Below are positions 40,705-49,694 of a stretch of DNA of 64,000 bases, in pieces. The notes under the pieces are model-generated. The model saw only the letters and a list, made by a program, of their open reading frames with translations, did no database searches and was not told where the DNA came from. This stretch comes from VXNE01 sp965217825. GTDB lineage: Bacteria; Pseudomonadota; Gammaproteobacteria; Pseudomonadales; Azotimanducaceae. Numbering within the stretch: the stretch's first letter is position 1; each line of letters opens with the position of its first letter. The translations under genes were made by a program, and so were the position numbers. The stretch is from NCBI GenBank assembly GCA_965217825.1, contig OZ244571.1:3968001-4032000 (forward strand). The letters run 5' to 3'.

Positions 40705-42639
40705 CTAGATCACTCCCGCCACGAGGAACACCACGACGAGACCAAGCGCCATGTTGACCGCATACCAGCGCAACCGGCCGGTCTGCGTCAGCGCGGCGAC
40801 CTGGTGCAGCCACCGCATGACGACGACGGTGCCCCTGTAGACGAAATCGACTGCGTCGGGCTTGTTCACGCGCGCGAGCCAGACGAAAGGCGCGACGAAC
40901 AGACGGTCATATAGCCAATCGAAACCCCAGCCCCCGAACCAGAACCGCCCGAGCGCATCGCCCAGCCGCGAGTTCACGATGGCATTGCGATCGACCTTGC
41001 CGCCGAAGAAAAGCCAACCGGCGACGATACCGAGTATCGGCGCGGCCATGGTGGCGAGGGCGACGGCGGAAGTGTGATCCTGTTCGCCCAAACCGCCGTC
41101 CGGCAGCACCGAACCCAGCGGCGACAAGCCAAACCACCCGCCCCCCACAGCGAGCAGCGCGAGTATCACGAGAGGCCCGCGCATGTTGATCCCGGAATGG
41201 TCGTGGGGCTCGGTCTTGGTCTCGCCGAAGAACGTGATCAGCATCATCCGGGTCGCATAGAGGGCCGTAACGAAGGAGGCCGCCGCCGCTACGGCCCAGA
41301 ACGATGGGCCGCCCCACCCGTACTCGAAGCTCGTCAACAGGATGGCGTCCTTGCTGTAGAAGCCCGAAGTGAGCGGGAGCGCCGCGAGCGCCAGCGAACC
41401 GATCAACATGCTCCAGAAGGCCAACGGCATCTTTCGCCAGAGACCGCCCATCCTGAACATGTCCTGCTCGTGGTGCAGCGCCAGAATGACCGATCCGGAC
41501 GCGAGGAACAGGAGCGCCTTGAAGAACGCGTGGGTCATCAGGTGGAACACGGCCGCCGACCAGGCGCCGACGCCCAGGGCAAGGAACATGTAGCCGATCT
41601 GACTCATGGTCGAGTAGGCGAGCACGCGTTTGATGTCGCGCTGCACGAGCGCCGCGAAGGCCGAAATGAACAGCGTGGCCAAACCCACGGAGGCGACCAC
41701 AAACTGCGCCTGGGGCGACAGCAGGAACAGGTCGTGGGTGCGCGCTATGAGGTACACGCCCGCGGTGACCATCGTCGCCGCGTGAATCAGCGCGGACACC
41801 GGCGTCGGACCGGCCATGGCGTCCGGCAGCCAGGTCTGCAGCGGCACCTGGGCCGACTTGCCGACGGCACCGCCGAGCAAAAGCAGGGCGATCAGCGTCG
41901 CGGTGGACGATCCGTCCGGCCAGGCTGCTTGCGCCCCCGCCATGGCGTCGCCTATGTCGATCGTGCCGAATTCGCGGAACAGCAGGAACAGTCCCAACAG
42001 CATGGCGGTATCGCCAACGCGCGTGACGACGAAGGCTTTTCGCGCGGCGTAGCCGTTTTCGGGATCGGTATGGAAAAAGCCGATCAGCAGATAACTGCAC
42101 AGTCCCACGCCTTCCCAACCGAGGAACAGGACCAGCAGGTTGTCCCCGAGCACCAGCATCAGCATGGCGAAGACGAACAGGTTCATGTACGCGAAGAATC
42201 GGCTGTAGCCCTCTTCTTCCCACATGTAGCCCGTGGCGTAGAGATGAATAAGGAAACCGACCCCGGTGATGACGCCCATCATGACCAGGGAAAGACCGTC
42301 CAGGTACAACCGGATGGCTGGCGCGAAGCCACCGACTTCCATCCAGGTCCACGCCTCATAGGTATGGCTCTCGACGCCCGAGCGCTGAAACTCGAGGCCG
42401 ACGACGAACACCACCACCGCCGAAAGGCCCACGGATCCCGCGCCGACGATGCCGACGATGCGCTTGTCCAGCCTGGCTTTGATGGAATACTGCGCCCACC
42501 AACGCCGCAGCGGTCCCGAACGTCGGAGTTCCTCGGGCGTCGCGGGGGCACCGGAATCAGACGGGCTAAAGGCTTCCGATAGCAACAGAATGAGGCAGCC
42601 GGCGAGCGGGCACAGCGGGACGAGCCATAACAGGTCCAT
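40705..42639 (-). CDS. nuoL: NADH-quinone oxidoreductase subunit L
   Basis: A 644-residue membrane subunit, the distal antiporter-like pump whose C-terminal lateral helix lies along the membrane arm. Motifs include FLGWEGVGLCSYLLIGFF, KSAQVPLQTWLPDAMAGPTP, VSALIHAATMVTAGVYLIAR and VLAYSTMSQIGYMFLALG. Length fits the family (about 610-660). It starts 3 bp after nuoK. Confidence 0.96.
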   Translation of the reverse strand: MDLLWLVPLCPLAGCLILLLSEAFSPSDSGAPATPEELRRSGPLRRWWAQYSIKARLDKRIVGIVGAGSVGLSAVVVFVVGLEFQRSGVESHTYEAWTWMEVGGFAPAIRLYLDGLSLVMMGVITGVGFLIHLYATGYMWEEEGYSRFFAYMNLFVFAMLMLVLGDNLLVLFLGWEGVGLCSYLLIGFFHTDPENGYAARKAFVVTRVGDTAMLLGLFLLFREFGTIDIGDAMAGAQAAWPDGSSTATLIALLLLGGAVGKSAQVPLQTWLPDAMAGPTPVSALIHAATMVTAGVYLIARTHDLFLLSPQAQFVVASVGLATLFISAFAALVQRDIKRVLAYSTMSQIGYMFLALGVGAWSAAVFHLMTHAFFKALLFLASGSVILALHHEQDMFRMGGLWRKMPLAFWSMLIGSLALAALPLTSGFYSKDAILLTSFEYGWGGPSFWAVAAAASFVTALYATRMMLITFFGETKTEPHDHSGINMRGPLVILALLAVGGGWFGLSPLGSVLPDGGLGEQDHTSAVALATMAAPILGIVAGWLFFGGKVDRNAIVNSRLGDALGRFWFGGWGFDWLYDRLFVAPFVWLARVNKPDAVDFVYRGTVVVMRWLHQVAALTQTGRLRWYAVNMALGLVVVFLVAGVI

Positions 42640-42642
42640 CGT

Positions 42643-42954
42643 CTAGCCGCTCAACTCGCCGGCGGTATCGATGTCGAGGCTGTCGAAGCGGCGCTCCAAC
42701 TGCAACACCAGGCCGAGCGCAACGGCGACTTCCGCCGCGGCAAGCGCAAGGATCAGCATGAACATGATCTGCCCGTCCGGTTGCCCCCACTTTGCGCCCG
42801 CCGCAATGAATGCAAGCCCGCACGCATTCATCATGATTTCCAGAGACACGAGCAGGAATATCACGTTGCGCCGCACCAGCACGCCTATCAGGCCCATGAC
42901 GAACAACGCTGCCGCGAGCACCAGGACGTGTTCGATCGGAACGACAGCGACCAT
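42643..42954 (-). CDS. nuoK: NADH-quinone oxidoreductase subunit K
   Basis: A 103-residue three-helix membrane subunit: VPIEHVLVLAAALFVMGLIG, RNVIFLLVSLEIMMNACGLA with the conserved membrane Glu, and LILALAAAEVAVALGLVLQL with the second Glu. I start at the ATG that shares bases with the nuoJ stop (TGATG, 42952-42956), which gives the normal length; an ATG three codons earlier is too close to the GGAG upstream to use it. Confidence 0.95.
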   Translation of the reverse strand: MVAVVPIEHVLVLAAALFVMGLIGVLVRRNVIFLLVSLEIMMNACGLAFIAAGAKWGQPDGQIMFMLILALAAAEVAVALGLVLQLERRFDSLDIDTAGELSG

Positions 42955-43487
42955 CACGACCATGTCTCCTTTGGGGGCTCCTGGCGCCGATCGCTCAGGT
43001 ACCGCCGTCCAAGGTGGTAGGCGCCGATCAGCGCTGCCAGCAACAGCATTGCGGCCAGTTCGACCGCCAGCAGGTACGGACCGAAGAGCGCCGTGCCCAC
43101 CGCCTTGGGACCGACTACCGTGCCAACGGTGGTGCCCGGCGCGCCGGCGACGATGACATAGAGCATCTCCAGGAACAGCACCCCGACCAGGATCGCCGGG
43201 CCGATCCACATGCCGGGCCGCAGCCAAAGGCGCTCTCTCTCCGCGGAACGCCTCCCGAGATTGAGCATCATGACGACGAACAGGAACAGCACCACGATGG
43301 CGCCGGCATAGATGACGACCTCCAGCGCGGCGGCGAAAGGCGCGCCGAGCAGAAAGAAGATCACCGCGATCGACAGCAGCGAGACCACCAGGTAGATCAA
43401 CGCATGCGCGGCGTTGCGCCGCGTGACGACCAGCGCGGTAGACGCGATCGCTATGGCCGCCGCGATGTAGAACAGCGCGACTGCCAC
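42954..43487 (-). CDS. nuoJ: NADH-quinone oxidoreductase subunit J
   Basis: A 177-residue five-helix membrane subunit of complex I starting at GTG 43487. The third helix carries EVVIYAGAIVVLFLFVVMML, the flexible helix thought to move during turnover. It overlaps nuoK at TGATG. Upstream is the G-rich repeat separating it from nuoI. Confidence 0.94.
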   Translation of the reverse strand: MAVALFYIAAAIAIASTALVVTRRNAAHALIYLVVSLLSIAVIFFLLGAPFAAALEVVIYAGAIVVLFLFVVMMLNLGRRSAERERLWLRPGMWIGPAILVGVLFLEMLYVIVAGAPGTTVGTVVGPKAVGTALFGPYLLAVELAAMLLLAALIGAYHLGRRYLSDRRQEPPKETWS

Positions 43488-43490
43488 TAT

Positions 43491-43547
43491 ATGCCCACCC
43501 CGGAGACACCCACTCCTATGCCCACCCCCGAGATACCCACCCCCGAG
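43491..43547 (-). repeat. G-rich short tandem repeat between nuoI and nuoJ
   Basis: On the minus (mRNA) strand about four units of the form GGGGTGGG-N5-7 (with -TATCTC-, -CATAGGA-, -GTCTCC-, -CATATA- spacers) stand head to tail directly before the nuoJ start. Runs of three to five G at regular spacing could form a G-quadruplex in the transcript, just upstream of the nuoJ GTG. Confidence 0.7.
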
Positions 43548-43572
43548 GCCCAGCCCTTTGGTCGTTCGGCGG

Positions 43573-44091
43573 TCAAGGCAGCAGGCTCCGAAAGTCGGTC
43601 GGCGGCGCCTCGTTCAACGCTTCGCCCTTGTCCTTGCCCTCGATGGTCTTGCCGGCCACGCTCCAAAAACTGTAGTCCGGATACTTTCCCGGACCATTGA
43701 TGAGCAGGTGCTCCTTTTCGTAGACCATGCTGTCGCGGTCGTATTCGCACAGTTCGAAGTCGGGGGTGAGCTGGATGGCGTAGGTCGGACAGGCTTCCTC
43801 GCACATGCCGCACATGATGCAGCGGGAAAAATTGATGCGGAAAAACTCCGGATACCAGCGGCCATCCTCTTCGCGTTCGGTTTTCTGCAGCGCGATGCAA
43901 TCGACCGGACAGGCGACGGCGCAGAGGTTGCACGCGACGCAGCGCTCCTCGCCGTCCGGGTCCCGCGTCAGGATGATGCGGCCCCGATAGCGCGGCGCGG
44001 CGTATGGCATCTCGTCCGGATATTCCACCGTCTCGTTGCGCATGAACGTGTGCTGCAGCACGGTCCAGAGGGTTCGAAGTTGACTCCACAT
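43573..44091 (-). CDS. nuoI: NADH-quinone oxidoreductase subunit I
   Basis: A 172-residue ferredoxin-like subunit carrying clusters N6a and N6b. The two 4Fe-4S motifs are CVACNLCAVACP (Cys51, 54, 57, 61) and CIMCGMCEEACP (Cys91, 94, 97, 101). It passes electrons from NuoG toward the N2 cluster of NuoB. It follows nuoH by 38 bp; an 85-bp G-rich spacer separates it from nuoJ, the widest gap in the second half of the operon. Confidence 0.97.
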   Translation of the reverse strand: MWSQLRTLWTVLQHTFMRNETVEYPDEMPYAAPRYRGRIILTRDPDGEERCVACNLCAVACPVDCIALQKTEREEDGRWYPEFFRINFSRCIMCGMCEEACPTYAIQLTPDFELCEYDRDSMVYEKEHLLINGPGKYPDYSFWSVAGKTIEGKDKGEALNEAPPTDFRSLLP

Positions 44092-44129
44092 ATCGGCTTA
44101 TCCTCGACGCGGGACTGTTTCCTCCAGGC

Positions 44130-45104
44130 TCACTGTTCCAGCAATAGCGCTACCGCGCCCGTCACCAACAGGTTCAACAGGGACAGGGGCAGGAGGGTCT
44201 TCCAGCCGAGCGACATGAGCCGGTCATAGCGGGGTCGCGGAATGGCGGCGCGCAGCAGGATGAAGAAATTGATGAAAACGGCGGTCTTCACGGCGAACCA
44301 CACCACCGGGGGAACGTATTCGGCACCGGGCAGAAAAGCGGGCGCGAGCCAACCGCCGAAGAATAGCGTGACCACGAGCGCGGAGGTCAGCACCATGGCG
44401 AGATATTCCCCGGCCATGATCAGCGCGAACTTCATGCCCGAGTACTCGGTGTGGAAACCGGCGGTGAGTTCGTGCTCGGCCTCCGGCAGGTCGAACGGCA
44501 ATCGGTGCGACTCCGCGAGTCCGGCGATGAAGAAGATGAGGAAGCCGACGCACTGCGGGAAGATGTACCACATCCCGCGCTGCGCCTCGACGATGTCGAC
44601 CAGGCTGAACGATCCGGCGTGGATTACCACCCCCATGAGCGACAGCCCCATGAACACTTCGTAGGTCACCATCTGCGCGGCGGCGCGCAGGCCGCCGAGC
44701 ATGGCGTACTTGTTGTTGCTCGACAGCCCGGCGAGCAACACGCCGTAGACGGCGAGCGAACTCATCGCGAGAAAGAACAGAACGGCGATGTTTGAATCGG
44801 TGATATAGAGGTCCGGGCCGAAGGGCACGATGACGTAAGCCATCAGCATGGAGCCCGCAACGATCATCGGCGCCAAGATGAAGAAGGCCCGGTCGCCGAA
44901 CGGGGGCAGCCAGTCTTCCTTCGTGAAGAGTTTTATGGCGTCCGCCAATGCCTGCAGCACGCCGAAGGGTCCGACGCGATTCGGCCCGAGACGATCCTGC
45001 CACCAGCCAAGCAGTCGCCGTTCCCACCACACCAGGAACAGCGCGAAAACCAGCGCGCCGACGGCCACCGGAACGATGAGGATGTAGTTCCAGTCCACGA
45101 TCAT
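44130..45104 (-). CDS. nuoH: NADH-quinone oxidoreductase subunit H
   Basis: A 324-residue eight-helix membrane subunit forming much of the quinone chamber. Typical are WWERRLLGWWQDRLGPNRVG near the start, ADAIKLFTKEDWLPP, and AESHRLPFDLPEAEHELTAG with its conserved acidic residues. The ATG at 45104 overlaps the nuoG stop (ATGA); the longer frame upstream is antisense-like shadow of nuoG. Confidence 0.96.
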   Translation of the reverse strand: MIVDWNYILIVPVAVGALVFALFLVWWERRLLGWWQDRLGPNRVGPFGVLQALADAIKLFTKEDWLPPFGDRAFFILAPMIVAGSMLMAYVIVPFGPDLYITDSNIAVLFFLAMSSLAVYGVLLAGLSSNNKYAMLGGLRAAAQMVTYEVFMGLSLMGVVIHAGSFSLVDIVEAQRGMWYIFPQCVGFLIFFIAGLAESHRLPFDLPEAEHELTAGFHTEYSGMKFALIMAGEYLAMVLTSALVVTLFFGGWLAPAFLPGAEYVPPVVWFAVKTAVFINFFILLRAAIPRPRYDRLMSLGWKTLLPLSLLNLLVTGAVALLLEQ

Positions 45105-47854
45105 CCCCTGGCGATAATCTCCGTCGCGCGCGCGAAGTCCGCATCGCGCGAGAACTCCACCCCGGCGGACGGAAGCGGGCCGGGCGCGTCGGGCAAGCCG
45201 ACCACGCAAGCCGCAGCGCCTCGCGTCATGGCCGCGTCCACGCGCACTTCGGCGGAAACGGGCAGCGCGGCGCACTTGACCCCCTCGCCCGGGGCGACGC
45301 CAAGTTCGCGGGCATCCTCCGGATGCAGGACGACGTAGGGCGACGGACTGCTGGCGGCGACCGGCCACGAACGCGCGGACAGCTCATCGCTGCCGAAGAT
45401 CGCATGGAGCGGGAACAGCTTGAAGCCGTCCGCCGCCTGAAACGCCGCCGGCGGATTTCGGAAACACCGTGCATCCGCGCCGGCGGGGTCCACCTCGGTT
45501 GCGATAAGACGGACGCCCGGGTCGCCCCCGGTCAAACCGCCGTTGACTTCCTGTTGAAACTTGAACACCGACTGGTTGGAGTTCCACCCCGGCGTCCAGA
45601 CGTAGGGCACGGTCGAACCCGGCTGACGACCGGTGTTCTGACCTTCCATCGAATACGAGAACGGCGTCTCGTCGTCCACCGTCGGCTTCGGCTCGTGTAC
45701 GTTCACATCCGCCCGCATGGCGGTGCGGCCGCTGTAGCGATGCGGCTGGCGCGGAATCCTGGTGTTGGCTTCGGCGCGATAGTCAGCGGCGGGGGCCGCC
45801 CCGGTTATCGCCGCCAGAGCTGGCTCTCCCCGCGCGCAAGCCCGAACAAGATCGTCGATGCCCGACCAGTCGCAGCCGCTGCGCTCCGCCGCCTGCGCCG
45901 CGCGCCGTATCCAGATCCATGACGGCGCGATCTCGTCGCCCGGCTCGAATACCTGGTAGAAGCGCTGGGCTCGACCCTCGTAGTTGACGAAGGTCCCGTT
46001 GCACTCCGCGTAGGTCGCCGCCGGCAACACGAGGTGCGCGGCTTGCGCGGTGGCGTTCTCCATGGAGTCGATGACGACGACTTGTGCACCGGCAGCAAGC
46101 GCCTCATCGACGCGCCCGCGCTCCGCGCGGCGATACAGGTCGTTCTCCAACACTACCAGGGTATCTGCGGCACCCGACCGCGCTGCCTGGAGAGCTGCAT
46201 CGAGCGTCAGGCCGCCGACCGCCATACCGGCGCCGAAACTGTTCGCTTCGTGCGGCGCGACCAGGAGCGCCGGGTCTGCGCCGCGCGCGCGGAGCGCCCA
46301 GGCAATATTGGCCGCTGCCTCAATGACCCCACGTTCCGCGGATCCGGACCCGGTGACAATCAACGGCCGCCTTGCTTCCCCAAGGGCCGCGGCGACACGA
46401 TCAACGAATTCGTCCGCGACACCGCCCTGGGGCGCGGCGAAATCTCTGTCGATGCGATGGGCGATGGCGTAGCCGGCGCGGGCGATGTCCTGGGGCGTTG
46501 CATGAATCGTCGCCGCCGCGATGTCGTCGATACCCGTGGGTAACGTCGAAGCGAGGAACACGGGACTCAAGCTCCCCTGCGCGTGTCCCCGAATCCCGGC
46601 GTCCTGCCAGGTCGGGATAGCTGCAGCGTCCGCCATTTCGAGGGCGCTTCCCCGCGCTGCCTGCCGAATAGACAGGGCGACGCGCGGGGCGGTATTCAGC
46701 ACGTCCTCGCCGAGTACCAGCACGGCGTCCGCAGCCTCGACATCGCTCAGCGAGGGTATGCGCGCGCCCCCGCGGCCATGCACGTCCAGGGCGAGCGCGA
46801 TCAACTCCGATTCATCGGCCGCCAGACCGTTGCAGAAATTGTCCCTGCCGACGAGACTTCGCAACGCGAAATTCGCTTCCACGCTGGCGCGGGGAGAGCC
46901 GATACCTATGGCTTTCCTGTCTCGCAGCATCTTGCCGAAAAGGTCGACCGCGGCATCGACGCCGCGTGCCTCGAACACGTCGTCCCCGGAACGCGCGCCC
47001 GCTTTTTTGATTCGCGACGGATCGTTGATGAAATGCGAACCGAAACGGCCGCGATCACAAAGAAAGTAGCCATTGATTTCGCCGTGGTAGCGGTTGTGCA
47101 CGCGCTTCAGGTCGCCGTAGCGCTCGCTTGGAAAGATGTTGCAGCCCACCGCGCACCCCGGGCAGACGGACGGGGCCGACTGCAAGTCCCACTTGCGCGT
47201 GTATTGCCTGGCAAAAGGCCGGTCGGTGAAAACGCCCGTTGGGCAGACCTCGACCAGGTTGCCGGAGAACTCGCTTTCAAGCTTGCCGTCCGCAACGCGG
47301 CCGAAGTACATCCGCCCGCGGGAACCGAACGCTTCCAGATCCGAGCCGCCGGCGTAGTCGCGGTAGTAGCGCACGCAGCGATAGCAGGTGATGCAACGAT
47401 TCATCTCGTGGCCGATGAACGGCCCGAGGTCCTGGTTGCGCCAGGTCCGCTTCGCGCCGCGATAGCGGCGACGTGAATGACCCGTCATGACCGTCATGTC
47501 CTGCAGGTGGCACTCGCCTCCCTCCTCGCAGACCGGACAGTCGTGCGGATGGTTTTCCATCAACCACTCGATGACCGACGCGCGGAACTCGACGGCGTGC
47601 GGCGCGGCGATCGATATCCGCATGCCGTCGCGCACGGACGTAATGCACGCCATGACGAGGCGTCCGCGCCCGGCTTTCTCACCGGCCTCGTCCGCGTATT
47701 CCACGATGGCGCATTGCCGGCAGGCGCCGACGGAGCCCATGGCCGGGTGCCAGCAGAAATACGGCAGGTCGAGGTGCCGCGAGAGCACGGCTTCCAGCAC
47801 GTTCTGTCCAGCCCTGGCCTCGTAGCGCTCGCCATCGACGACAATGGTTGCCAT
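45101..47854 (-). CDS. nuoG: NADH-quinone oxidoreductase subunit G
   Basis: A 917-residue Fe-S subunit. An N-terminal 2Fe-2S ferredoxin domain (CWHPAMGSVGACRQC then MACITSV) is followed by the HPHDCPVCEEGGECHLQD motif, a 4Fe-4S pair (CITCYRCVRYYRD; EVCPTG) and CPGCAVGCNIF, the extra N7-type site found in some bacteria. The rest is a molybdopterin-oxidoreductase-like domain without cofactor. It is longer than many NuoG proteins. It sits 9 bp after nuoF and overlaps nuoH by 4 bp. Confidence 0.96.
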   Translation of the reverse strand: MATIVVDGERYEARAGQNVLEAVLSRHLDLPYFCWHPAMGSVGACRQCAIVEYADEAGEKAGRGRLVMACITSVRDGMRISIAAPHAVEFRASVIEWLMENHPHDCPVCEEGGECHLQDMTVMTGHSRRRYRGAKRTWRNQDLGPFIGHEMNRCITCYRCVRYYRDYAGGSDLEAFGSRGRMYFGRVADGKLESEFSGNLVEVCPTGVFTDRPFARQYTRKWDLQSAPSVCPGCAVGCNIFPSERYGDLKRVHNRYHGEINGYFLCDRGRFGSHFINDPSRIKKAGARSGDDVFEARGVDAAVDLFGKMLRDRKAIGIGSPRASVEANFALRSLVGRDNFCNGLAADESELIALALDVHGRGGARIPSLSDVEAADAVLVLGEDVLNTAPRVALSIRQAARGSALEMADAAAIPTWQDAGIRGHAQGSLSPVFLASTLPTGIDDIAAATIHATPQDIARAGYAIAHRIDRDFAAPQGGVADEFVDRVAAALGEARRPLIVTGSGSAERGVIEAAANIAWALRARGADPALLVAPHEANSFGAGMAVGGLTLDAALQAARSGAADTLVVLENDLYRRAERGRVDEALAAGAQVVVIDSMENATAQAAHLVLPAATYAECNGTFVNYEGRAQRFYQVFEPGDEIAPSWIWIRRAAQAAERSGCDWSGIDDLVRACARGEPALAAITGAAPAADYRAEANTRIPRQPHRYSGRTAMRADVNVHEPKPTVDDETPFSYSMEGQNTGRQPGSTVPYVWTPGWNSNQSVFKFQQEVNGGLTGGDPGVRLIATEVDPAGADARCFRNPPAAFQAADGFKLFPLHAIFGSDELSARSWPVAASSPSPYVVLHPEDARELGVAPGEGVKCAALPVSAEVRVDAAMTRGAAACVVGLPDAPGPLPSAGVEFSRDADFARATEIIARG

Positions 47855-47863
47855 TTCCTCTTC

Positions 47864-49165
47864 CTAACTCTCGCCTGTCCGGTCGCGGTACGGGCAGCAT
47901 CCTTCGTGGACATGCGCCTCGAAGTCTTCGCGGAAGTACTTCAGCGCGCTTTGCAACGGTTCGATGGCGCCCGCGGCGTGCAGACAGAATGTATTCCCCG
48001 GCGCCCCGATGAAGGCGCCGTTCTTTTCCAGGGTCTCGATATCGTCAAGCGTCGCGCGACCCGCCTCGATGTCGGCGAGCAATTCCTCCAGCCAGGGCAA
48101 GCCTTCCCGACAAGGCGTGCAGAACCCGCATGACTCCTGCGCAAAGAAATGTTGCAGGTTCCTGGACAGGTCCACCGGACAGATGGAATCGTCCATCAGG
48201 ATCATCGTGCCGGTGCCCATGCGGCTGCCCGCCGCGGAAATGGACCCGTAGTCCATGGGCAGGTCGAAGTGCTCCGCCACCAGGAAATCCGTGGAGGCGC
48301 CGCCGGGGAGCAATCCGCGCAGCGTGTAACCGTCCCGCATCCCGCCCGCATGCGTCTCGATGATTTCGCGAATCGTCGTACCCATCGGGAGTTCCCAGAG
48401 CCCGGGATTGTTCACCCGTCCGGACACGCCGTAGATCTTGGTCCCCGCGTCCTCAGTGAGCCCCAAGCCGCGGAACCAATCCGCCCCCAGGCGCAATATG
48501 GCGGGCACGTTGCACAGGGTCTCGACATTGTTCACCACGGTGGGTCGGCCCCAGGCGCCGCTGGCGGGCGGAAACGGCGGCTTCAGCCGAGGCTGCGCGC
48601 GCTTGCCCTCGAGGGCGTTCAGGAGCGCGGTCTCCTCGCCGCAGATATAGCGGCCGGCCGAACTGTGCAGCCGGAGGTCCAGGTTGAATTCGCTGCCGAA
48701 GATGCCCTCGCCCAGATAGCTCCTGCCCCGGGCGTCGGCGATCGCGCGTTCCAATGCCCGGAAGGGTTCGAAATACTCTCCGCGCAGGAACAAATAGGCG
48801 CGCTCCGCGCCGATCGCATAGGCCGCGATAATCATGCCTTCGATCAGAAGATGGGGGTCGAAGGTCATCAGGTAGCGGTCCTTGAACGTTCCGGGCTCCA
48901 TTTCGTCGGCGTTGCAGACCAGGTACTTGGGTCCCGGACCCGCGGCGTCCCCCCGCGGGACGAAACCCCACTTGACTCCCGTGGGGAAGCCTGCGCCGCC
49001 GCGGCCGCGCAGGTTCGCGTCCTTGACCAGTTCGATGACCGCTTCGGGCGTCATCGTCGTCAACGCCTGGCGCGCGCCGACATAGCCGCCGGCGGACTCA
49101 AAGGCGTCGATGTCCACGACGCGACCGCCATTCTGCTCGATTCGTTCGGTGAGAGGCTTTTCCAT
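47864..49165 (-). CDS. nuoF: NADH-quinone oxidoreductase subunit F
   Basis: A 433-residue flavoprotein that binds NADH and FMN and holds cluster N3. Visible are LRGRGGAGFPTGVKWGF (NADH site), KYLVCNADEMEPGTFKDR (FMN site), YICGEETALLNALEG and the N3 motif SCGFCTPCREG. I start at ATG 49165 behind TGGAG; upstream codons in the same frame overlap nuoE. It lies 13 bp after nuoE. Confidence 0.97.
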   Translation of the reverse strand: MEKPLTERIEQNGGRVVDIDAFESAGGYVGARQALTTMTPEAVIELVKDANLRGRGGAGFPTGVKWGFVPRGDAAGPGPKYLVCNADEMEPGTFKDRYLMTFDPHLLIEGMIIAAYAIGAERAYLFLRGEYFEPFRALERAIADARGRSYLGEGIFGSEFNLDLRLHSSAGRYICGEETALLNALEGKRAQPRLKPPFPPASGAWGRPTVVNNVETLCNVPAILRLGADWFRGLGLTEDAGTKIYGVSGRVNNPGLWELPMGTTIREIIETHAGGMRDGYTLRGLLPGGASTDFLVAEHFDLPMDYGSISAAGSRMGTGTMILMDDSICPVDLSRNLQHFFAQESCGFCTPCREGLPWLEELLADIEAGRATLDDIETLEKNGAFIGAPGNTFCLHAAGAIEPLQSALKYFREDFEAHVHEGCCPYRDRTGES

Positions 49166-49178
49166 CGTCTCCAGAGGC

Positions 49179-49694
49179 CTATTCGAACCGGGCGAATATC
49201 TCGTCCAGACGGTCTGCCTGGACATTCACTATCAAATCTTCGCCGACCAGCATCGTCGGTGCCTTGTCGCAGGCGCCAAGACAAGGGATGGGCAACAGGG
49301 TGAACCGATGGTCCGACGTCGTCTCGCCGAAGTCGACGCCAAGGTGTGTCTTCACTTGCTCCGCGAGACGATCGGCACCCATGATGTAGCAACTCACACT
49401 GTCGCAAAGCATCACCACGTATCGGCCCACGGGCCGCCGATAGATTCTGTTGTAGAAGGTCGCGATCGCGTCCAGGGCTTCGGCGGACATGCCGAGCAGG
49501 CGCGCGATGGCGAACAGGCTCTGATCCGAGACCCAACCCCTGTGCTTCTGCACGATCATCAAGGCGTCGATGGCTGCGGACTGCCGGTCGGGCAGATGCG
49601 CGCACTCCGCCTCGATTTGGGCGACTTCGGCCTCCGACAGCGTCTCGATCAGCGCTGAATCGCGCACGGCACTATTTGCGCTACTTGTTGTCAT
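49179..49694 (-). CDS. nuoE: NADH-quinone oxidoreductase subunit E
   Basis: A 171-residue thioredoxin-like subunit with the N1a 2Fe-2S cluster, whose Cys ligands are Cys97 and Cys102 (VVMLCDSVSCYIMG) and Cys138 and Cys142 (PIPCLGACDKAP). The N-terminal helical part contains DALMIVQKHRGWVSDQSL. The ATG overlaps the nuoCD stop by 4 bp. Confidence 0.96.
   Translation of the reverse strand: MTTSSANSAVRDSALIETLSEAEVAQIEAECAHLPDRQSAAIDALMIVQKHRGWVSDQSLFAIARLLGMSAEALDAIATFYNRIYRRPVGRYVVMLCDSVSCYIMGADRLAEQVKTHLGVDFGETTSDHRFTLLPIPCLGACDKAPTMLVGEDLIVNVQADRLDEIFARFE

Noticed and set aside
41074..42582. 502-codon plus-strand frame opposite nuoL
   Set aside because: His/Arg/Gly-rich sequence with no hydrophobic or domain pattern; nuoL on the other strand is unmistakable.
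43491..43547. CRISPR-like short repeats before nuoJ
   Set aside because: Units are about 14 bp with no unique spacers of constant length and no cas genes.
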